From Phycisphaeraceae bacterium (GTDB taxonomy: Bacteria > Planctomycetota > Phycisphaerae > Phycisphaerales > Phycisphaeraceae): a stretch of DNA of 10,314 nt. Positions within the stretch are counted from its first letter, which is position 1. Every line of letters starts with the position of its first letter. A program made the translations under genes and the position numbers. Location of the stretch: NCBI GenBank assembly GCA_029260695.1, contig JAJDCT010000230.1:1-10314 (forward strand), in the 5' to 3' direction. The notes beneath the pieces are model-generated. The model saw only the letters and a list, made by a program, of their open reading frames with translations. It ran no database searches and was not told where the DNA came from. This document shows, piece after piece, positions 1 through 4,557 of the stretch.

Positions 1-398
1 ACATACTTGTGAGCCGCGTCGATGTCACCGCTTAGGTGGTGGTCGATGATGAGTGTTTGTCCCAGGTTCGGCTCAAGCGTCTCGCGCATCGGCTCGACCT
101 GTGACCAAGCCCCGGTATCCACCACGATGTAGAGGGAACACGGGGGGATCGTCAGGGAGTCATTGAGGGTGTGCGTCAGGCCGTGGCCGTTCAGACCTGT
201 CAGTTGCGAGGGGACCGGGGGTGCGAAGCAGGCGAAGGTGGTTTTACCCATCTTTTGCAGGGCGTAAGCCAGTGCCACGACCGAGCCGAAGGCGTCGCCG
301 TCGGGCTTGGCGTGGGTGGTGATGAAGACGGTGCCGTCGGTTTTTCGGATCAGGTCCGCGGCGGCGGCGAGGTCGAGATTGCTTTGGTGTTCGGGCAT
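1..398 (-). CDS. nrnA: DHH-family phosphoesterase, NrnA-like (partial)
   Basis: The first 132 codons of a DHH/DHHA1 phosphoesterase are present; the 3' part lies beyond the left edge. Visible motifs are HAKPDGDAFGS (residues 29-39, the usual H-x-x-PDGDA-x-GS metal site), DTG (94-96) and IIDHH (117-121), the signature that names the family. Proteins of this type (NrnA, oligoribonuclease/pAp phosphatase) degrade very short RNA oligonucleotides and convert pAp to AMP with Mn2+ in the cytoplasm. The ATG at 396-398 has no Shine-Dalgarno; a 7-bp repeat array lies just upstream. The gene starts 51 bp after the ribF stop on the same strand, so the two are probably co-transcribed. In many bacteria nrnA and ribF are neighbours in the nusA-infB-rbfA region. 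The missing DHHA1 domain means other DHH subfamilies cannot be excluded. Confidence 0.85.
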   Translation of the reverse strand, partial: MPEHQSNLDLAAAADLIRKTDGTVFITTHAKPDGDAFGSVVALAYALQKMGKTTFACFAPPVPSQLTGLNGHGLTHTLNDSLTIPPCSLYIVVDTGAWSQVEPMRETLEPNLGQTLIIDHHLSGDIDAAHKY

Positions 399-405
399 GG
401 GGGAG

Positions 406-436
406 TCGGGTATCGGGTTTCGGGTGTCGGGTATCG
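406..436. repeat. Heptamer array TCGGGTN
   Basis: Four consecutive 7-bp units TCGGGT[A/T/G] run from 406 to 433, followed by a partial TCG. Only the seventh base varies between units. Read on the minus strand this is ACCCGAN, directly upstream of the nrnA-like start codon. It has no coding role. It could be a slippage-derived intergenic repeat or part of a leader for the downstream gene. Confidence 0.75.
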
Positions 437-448
437 TCAGGCTGACAT

Positions 449-483
449 GCTAAAAGCTAATAGCTAACGGCTCGAAGCTCCTG
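449..483. repeat. Second heptamer array, GCTAANN
   Basis: Three 7-bp units GCTAAAA, GCTAATA and GCTAACG (449-469) are followed by two decayed units, GCTCGAA and GCTCCTG (470-483). The array overlaps the 3' end of ribF. The last codons of that gene, including its TAG stop (450-452), are made of repeat sequence. It has the same 7-bp period as the array at 406-436 but a different sequence. Confidence 0.6.
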
Positions 484-1451
484 ACTCTTTCGATATCACG
501 GGCCAGTTGTTGGCGTAGGGCGTCTGGGGTGGGGAATCGGATCTGGTCACGGACCCAGTGGTGGAATTCGAGCGTGATCTGTGTGCCGTAGAGGTCTTCG
601 TCGAAATCAAGGAGGTGGGCTTCGATGGTGAGTTGTATCTGGCCGAAGCTGGGTTTGTTGCCGACGCTGATGGCGGCGATGTATGGGCGGTCGGCACCGG
701 CCCAGTGGGCTTGGCCTGCGTACACACCGTCGGCGGGGAGCATGTGGTCGTCGAGTGTGGCCAGGTCGAGGTTGACGGTGGGGATGCCGATGGTTCGGCC
801 ACGCTGTTCGCCCTTGACGACTTCGCTGGTCAAGGAGAACGGTTGGCCCAGGCAGCGGTGTGCGTCCTGGACCCGGCCGTGCCCGATCAGCCAACGGACG
901 ACGGAGCTGCGGACGGTAACGACGCCCAGGTCGGTCAGGGTCACGTCACGGCTGGGCTGGATGACAACGTCGAAGCCGTGTTGCTTGCCGAGCTTTTTAA
1001 GTAGATCCACGTCGCCGGCCCGGCCCCTGCCGAAACGGAAATCCGCACCCTCCACAAACGCGACCGGTCCGTACCGCTGCACGACCTGCTGGATGAAGTC
1101 TTCTGGGGTTTGCCCAAGCACCTTCGGCGTCGGCTCAAGCACCAGGACCTCGTCGACACCGGCCTGCTTGAGGCGGGCGAGCTTCTGTTCCAACGGACAG
1201 AGTCTTGGGGGTTGATTGTCGGGGTCAAGCGTGGCGCTTGGGTGCGGGTCGAAAGTCATCGCGACCACGTTCGCGCCCCCGGAAGCAAACCCTCCGGATG
1301 CCAGCCCCCCGGATGCCAGCCCCCCAGATGCCAAGCCCCCAGGCGTCACGGCCCCGGGCTCTGCCAACTCCCGAGCGGTCGAGAGGATCGCACGGTGTCC
1401 GGCGTGGACGCCGTCGAAGTTGCCAATGGTGATGACGCTTGGGCGTGTCAT
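450..1451 (-). CDS. ribF: Bifunctional riboflavin kinase / FAD synthetase
   Basis: Makes FMN from riboflavin and ATP, then FAD from FMN and ATP, in the cytoplasm. The 333-aa product has the N-terminal nucleotidyltransferase domain with GNFDGVHAGH (10-19), TFDPHP (66-71), the RFGRGRAGD loop (139-147) and RSSVVRWLIGHG (181-192). The C-terminal riboflavin kinase domain shows RGRTIGIPTVNL (217-228; most homologues read PTAN), DGVYAG (241-246), SVGNKPSF (262-269) and IEAHLLDFDEDLYG (276-289). The ATG at 1451 fits the family start. An in-frame GTG at 1505 would add 18 atypical residues and is rejected. No clear Shine-Dalgarno and no FMN riboswitch are visible upstream. Residues 37-59 are a repetitive Gly-Leu-Ala-Ser insert between the first helix and the TFDPHP strand. 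The last residues are encoded by a heptamer repeat. It lies 111 bp downstream of rnc. Confidence 0.95.
   Translation of the reverse strand: MTRPSVITIGNFDGVHAGHRAILSTARELAEPGAVTPGGLASGGLASGGLASGGFASGGANVVAMTFDPHPSATLDPDNQPPRLCPLEQKLARLKQAGVDEVLVLEPTPKVLGQTPEDFIQQVVQRYGPVAFVEGADFRFGRGRAGDVDLLKKLGKQHGFDVVIQPSRDVTLTDLGVVTVRSSVVRWLIGHGRVQDAHRCLGQPFSLTSEVVKGEQRGRTIGIPTVNLDLATLDDHMLPADGVYAGQAHWAGADRPYIAAISVGNKPSFGQIQLTIEAHLLDFDEDLYGTQITLEFHHWVRDQIRFPTPDALRQQLARDIERVRSFEPLAISF
1279..1338. repeat. 15-bp tandem repeat (x4) inside ribF
   Basis: Four 15-bp units lie head to tail at 1279-1293, 1294-1308, 1309-1323 and 1324-1338. The two central units are identical and the outer two have diverged. On the coding (minus) strand each unit gives one GGLAS or GGFAS pentapeptide, so copy-number change keeps the reading frame. 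The coding strand is rich in runs of 5-6 G. The variable spot lies in a surface loop position of the FAD-synthetase domain. Confidence 0.85.
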
Positions 1452-1455
1452 GGCT

Positions 1456-1557
1456 TTAAGGATAGCCGACCTCGCCCCCCGGGTCAGCCACGTAAATATA
1501 AACACCCTTGGACACGCCCCCGATTACCCCTGGCTCAACCGGGCTCTCCCCCCGCAT
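1456..1557 (-). CDS. Possible 33-aa small ORF between rnc and ribF
   Basis: After the rnc stop, an ATG at 1555-1557 opens a 33-codon frame that ends in TAA (1456-1458), four bases before the ribF ATG. It nearly fills the rnc-ribF gap. The peptide begins MRGESPVEPG and ends DPGGEVGYP. It resembles nothing I recognise and has no membrane segment. A GGTGAG lies about 11 nt upstream, inside the end of rnc. The tight spacing would suit a translationally coupled leader peptide for ribF, but a frame this short can arise by chance in GC-rich DNA. An AT-rich TATATT (1495-1500, minus strand) in the same gap could be a -10 element for ribF, without a matching -35. Confidence 0.15.
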   Translation of the reverse strand: MRGESPVEPGVIGGVSKGVYIYVADPGGEVGYP

Positions 1558-1562
1558 GAAAC

Positions 1563-2327
1563 TTACTCACCGTCGTCCTCTTGCGGGTCGATGTCCGGGC
1601 CCGGGCTTACCGCAGGCGGGCGATCGAACAACACGACCCTGCCGGAGTCAAGGGTTTTAGCGAGGCCCAGTTCCAATAGTGCGTTAAGCGCGGCGCCCTG
1701 CTCGGCCTCTTTCTTGGAGTTGGCCCAGGAAGAGCTGCAGCGTCGGCCGTTGACCTCGGCACAGACCTCGAAACACTTGGAGTGGTCCGGGCCTTTTTCA
1801 TCCATGACGATGTAGCTGGGGTTGTTGGGCAGATACTTCTGAGCGTACTGTTGCAGGACGCTTTTGAAGTTTTGTTGGTGTGCCGAGTCGGCGGCCTCAT
1901 TGATGTACGGGACCATGTGCCTGAGGATGAAGTCGCGGGCCTGGTCCATCCCGGAGTCGAGGTAGATCGCAGCGATCAGTGATTCAAGCACCGCGGCGGC
2001 GACACTGCTGGGCAGGTCCGGTCGGCCGGCCATGCCTTTGCCAAGGTCCAGCATCCCGGCCATGTCGCTGTCGACGCTGATAAGTGCACACACGCGCCTG
2101 CTGACCACCGCGCTCTTGATTTTAGTTAGGTCGCCTTCGAGAAGATCGGGGTAGGTGTCGTGGAGGTACTCGCACACGACGAACCCAAGGATCGCATCGC
2201 CGAGGAACTCCATCCGCTCGTTGCTTTGAAGACGGTCACCCGCTTTAGAAGCGTGGGTGAGGGCCTCAGTCAGAAGTTCGGGGTCCTTGAACCGGTAGCC
2301 AAGAACCTCGTGGGCTTTATCAAGCAT
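1563..2327 (-). CDS. rnc: Ribonuclease III
   Basis: Cleaves double-stranded RNA, including pre-rRNA. The 254-aa product has the family layout. An endonuclease domain carries the signature NERMEFLGDAIL (36-47; metal and catalytic Glu37, Glu40, Asp44), EGDLT (64-68) and VLESLIAAIYLD (113-124; Glu115). A double-stranded RNA-binding domain follows (about 153-221) with KGPDHSKCFEV (178-188) and SKKEAEQGAA (204-213). A short acidic tail ends the protein. Aligning Glu115 with E. coli Glu117 puts Ala112 where the metal-binding Asp114 belongs, which is unusual. The ATG at 2325-2327 is chosen because the protein then starts in the usual family way. A TTG nine bases upstream (2334-2336) is the alternative, and neither has a clear Shine-Dalgarno. 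It is the first gene of the leftward group and is preceded by a promoter and a structured leader. Confidence 0.93.
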   Translation of the reverse strand: MLDKAHEVLGYRFKDPELLTEALTHASKAGDRLQSNERMEFLGDAILGFVVCEYLHDTYPDLLEGDLTKIKSAVVSRRVCALISVDSDMAGMLDLGKGMAGRPDLPSSVAAAVLESLIAAIYLDSGMDQARDFILRHMVPYINEAADSAHQQNFKSVLQQYAQKYLPNNPSYIVMDEKGPDHSKCFEVCAEVNGRRCSSSWANSKKEAEQGAALNALLELGLAKTLDSGRVVLFDRPPAVSPGPDIDPQEDDGE

Positions 2328-2451
2328 AACGGGCAATCAGATGGCTTGGCCGCAAACGAGTCCCAAAACACCCGACGGTCGGGTGTCCCTTGCCATCCGG
2401 TGCCGCGGCGGCGGCCCTGGTCCTGCCAGCGCGCCGCTGCGTCAGCGGAAT
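2328..2451 (-). promoter_or_regulatory. Structured 5' leader of rnc
   Basis: The predicted rnc transcript starts near 2451 and has about 115-125 nt before the start codon. Right after the start lies a perfect 6-bp hairpin: arms 2443-2448 and 2434-2439, CCGCTG and CAGCGG on either strand, 3-nt loop. A very GC-rich segment (about 2400-2430) and a second perfect hairpin with a T tail (2365-2386) follow. In E. coli the rnc leader is a stem cleaved by RNase III itself. A similar autoregulatory role, or attenuation, is an inference here. Confidence 0.45.
2365..2386 (-). terminator. Terminator-like hairpin in the rnc leader
   Basis: Read on the minus strand, ACACCCGA (2386-2379) and TCGGGTGT (2375-2368) form a perfect 8-bp stem around a 3-nt loop, followed by TTT and then GGG. 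The short T tract makes it a weak intrinsic terminator. It lies between the rnc promoter and the rnc start, so it would act as an attenuator or end a short leader RNA. On the plus strand the hairpin is followed by CCC and would not terminate. Confidence 0.4.
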
Positions 2452-2457
2452 ATTATG

Positions 2458-2486
2458 AGTATCGACCGGGTAGCAATGCTTGTCAA
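2458..2486 (-). promoter_or_regulatory. Promoter for rnc (sigma70-like)
   Basis: On the minus strand, TTGACA (2486-2481, identical to the -35 consensus) is followed after exactly 17 bp by GATACT (2463-2458, four of six -10 bases). Transcription would start near 2451, towards rnc, ribF and the nrnA-like gene. The -35 hexamer overlaps that of the rightward promoter candidate. Confidence 0.6.
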
Positions 2487-2508
2487 TAGCTTTATACCAC
2501 AGTAGGCT
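2480..2508 (+). promoter_or_regulatory. Candidate promoter for the S55 peptidase gene
   Basis: TTGTCA (2480-2485, five of six -35 bases) is followed after 17 bp by TAGGCT (2503-2508), which keeps only the T, A and final T of a -10 box. Transcription would begin around 2515, three bases before the ATG at 2518, giving a nearly leaderless mRNA. This agrees with the lack of a Shine-Dalgarno before that gene. Confidence 0.35.
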
Positions 2509-2517
2509 TCATAACTT

Positions 2518-4500
2518 ATGAGTCACGCCGCCCACCGGATCTTCCTGGCCATCCTCACCCTGAGCTTGTTGTGCCTGGTCGACACACCAACGGTCCGGGC
2601 GCAGGGCGTGATCGTTCCCGACCAGCCGACACCCACGATGCCGCTAGATGACATCCGTGTCGGGATGACCGGCTACGGGATGACGGTGTTCCACGGCACA
2701 AAGATCGAGCCATTCAACGTCGTCGTTGTCAGTGTCATCCCCAATTCGTCACCCGGCCGAAGCGTGATCTGGATCCGCTGCGACGACGCGAGGATGGTGG
2801 AATCGGGCCCGGTACAAGGGATGTCCGGCTCGCCGATCTACCTCTGGGACGAGGACGAGCCGCACGAATTGGGCCAAGGCGGCAAGATGATCGGTGCCTT
2901 CGCGTTTGGGTATACCGAGGCGCAACAGTGCCTGGTCGGGGTCCAGCCGATCGGCTACATGCGGGACTCGGCCACACGCGCCATCAAATCTGATGAGTCG
3001 CCCGATGCCCAAGGTTCCAACGGCGGCTCGACCCGTCAGGTGATCGAGCTTCTGGATCGCCTGGACCGGATGCCGCAATCAAGAAATGAATCTTCTCTGG
3101 CCCGTGTGCGCTTACACGCGATCCGTGACATCCTGATCCGTGCGTCTGGCCAGCCGGATGCAACCACCACAAACACAACAGCCCAATACACCGTCAAAGG
3201 GCCCCGGTCCGGCGCGACCGCCTCACAGCTGATGCTCCCGATATCGCTGGGCTCTTCACGCACCGCGGAGGTGTTTGCCCCACTGTTTGAGCCGATGGGC
3301 CTGCTGGGTATTTCCAGTGACGCCTCACCGATCGCAGGTGCCCCGCCCCACGGGATCGACCCCCAGGCGACTTCGCTAGAACCAGGCAGTGTGCTTTCGG
3401 TCCCGCTGGCATATGGCGACATGGACCTCAGTGCCTCGGGGACCGTCACCGACGTGCTGCCCGGCGGCGAGGTTCTGGCCTTCGGCCACCCGATGTTCGG
3501 TGTAGGCAAGTCACAGGTGCCGATGGCGACCGGGTACGTCCACTTTGTCATGCCCCGGAGGTCCATCAGTTTCAAGAGCGGCGGCAGCCTCATACCCCAG
3601 GGCACACTCGTCAGAGACGAAAGCGCCGCGGTCGTCGGTATCCAGGAAGTGCGCTACACCACCGCACCCATCGAGGTCACCGTCAACATGCCCGGGCAGG
3701 CCGCCCATACTTACCACTACCAGGTCGTCAACGAGCCAACCCTCTCGGCGATGCTTACCGCCACCGTGATCTACAACAGCATCCAGACCGTCCATGCAGT
3801 CCCGGTTGAAAACACCATCCGCATGAGGGCACAGATGCGGTTCGCAGGCGGCCGGATCATTGAGATGGATTCGCTGATCGCGGGGGGTTCAGTGGTCAAC
3901 CCGATATTTGAAATGCTCCTCCCCCTGTCCGTCATGACGATCAACCCCTACGAATCGCTCGACATCGAGTCTGTCAGCGTGACCGTCGATGTCGAAGACG
4001 GCAACCGGATGGGCACCATCGTCGGCGCCAGGCTCCAGCGGTCCGAAGTCGCCCCGGGCGAGACCGTCGGGGTGCTGTTAGATATCCAACACTACGCGGG
4101 GAAACTCGAACAAAGGCGCATCGAGGTTACGATCCCCGACGACCTGGATGAGGGTGACTACCCACTGACCGTGGGCGGGGCCAACGCCTTCGCGTCTTTA
4201 AAGATCAATTCAAGACCGCACCGGATGGTCACGCACAGCATTGACGACCTGACCGACTTCATCCAGGAGACGATGTCTTTCCGTAACGACGCGATCTACT
4301 CCGCTATAGAACTCCCCCCCCAAGGGCTGGCGGTCGGGCGTACCGAGATGGCTAACCTGCCTTCCAGCCGGGCCGCGATCCTCAGCAGCCCCACGGCAAC
4401 CGATGCCGTCCCGTACGCCGACCTGATCGACCAGGTCTTCGACGCGGACACCGTGATCCTTGGCCAAGTCAACTTCATACTCAACGTCCGCAAACCCTAA
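2518..4500 (+). CDS. Secreted SpoIVB-type (S55) serine peptidase
   Basis: A 660-aa exported protein. Residues 1-28 form a signal peptide with a likely cut after VRA (28/29). The S55 core follows: RVGMTGYGMTVFHGT (47-61), a strand ending at VVVVSVIP (68-75), then SGPVQGMSGSPIYL (96-109) with the probable nucleophile Ser103. The second conserved half is at 307-325 (ASGTVTDV to EVLAFGHP) with the likely catalytic His324, followed by PMATGYVH and RSISFKSGG. Residues about 505-560 look like a beta-sandwich (VAPGETVGVLLDI, EVTIPDDLDEGDYPL). In Bacillus, SpoIVB cleaves a regulator of pro-sigma K processing. This protein lacks the PDZ domain and there is no sporulation context, so its substrate is unknown. 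The Ser motif precedes the His motif, opposite to SpoIVB. It probably forms an operon with the propeller gene 57 bp downstream. Confidence 0.8.
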   Translation: MSHAAHRIFLAILTLSLLCLVDTPTVRAQGVIVPDQPTPTMPLDDIRVGMTGYGMTVFHGTKIEPFNVVVVSVIPNSSPGRSVIWIRCDDARMVESGPVQGMSGSPIYLWDEDEPHELGQGGKMIGAFAFGYTEAQQCLVGVQPIGYMRDSATRAIKSDESPDAQGSNGGSTRQVIELLDRLDRMPQSRNESSLARVRLHAIRDILIRASGQPDATTTNTTAQYTVKGPRSGATASQLMLPISLGSSRTAEVFAPLFEPMGLLGISSDASPIAGAPPHGIDPQATSLEPGSVLSVPLAYGDMDLSASGTVTDVLPGGEVLAFGHPMFGVGKSQVPMATGYVHFVMPRRSISFKSGGSLIPQGTLVRDESAAVVGIQEVRYTTAPIEVTVNMPGQAAHTYHYQVVNEPTLSAMLTATVIYNSIQTVHAVPVENTIRMRAQMRFAGGRIIEMDSLIAGGSVVNPIFEMLLPLSVMTINPYESLDIESVSVTVDVEDGNRMGTIVGARLQRSEVAPGETVGVLLDIQHYAGKLEQRRIEVTIPDDLDEGDYPLTVGGANAFASLKINSRPHRMVTHSIDDLTDFIQETMSFRNDAIYSAIELPPQGLAVGRTEMANLPSSRAAILSSPTATDAVPYADLIDQVFDADTVILGQVNFILNVRKP

Positions 4501-4557
4501 CAGACCTGCTGTAAACCGTAACAGCCCCCGCTGTGCTGAACGACAGAAAGACCCGGC

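Noticed and set aside
625..1215. Open frame of 196 codons on the plus strand opposite ribF
   Set aside because: Shadow of ribF in GC-rich DNA, rich in Arg, Ser, Thr and Pro, with no recognisable domain.
1452..1505. GTG start extending RibF by 18 residues
   Set aside because: The extension is not typical of RibF, and the ATG at 1451 directly precedes the conserved VITIGNFDG.
1452..1562. FMN riboswitch upstream of ribF
   Set aside because: The gap is only 111 bp and shows none of the conserved RFN-element stems or loop motifs.
2337..2451. SRP (4.5S) RNA or another known small RNA in the rnc leader
   Set aside because: The conserved SRP apical loop and internal-loop sequences are missing; only generic hairpins can be shown.
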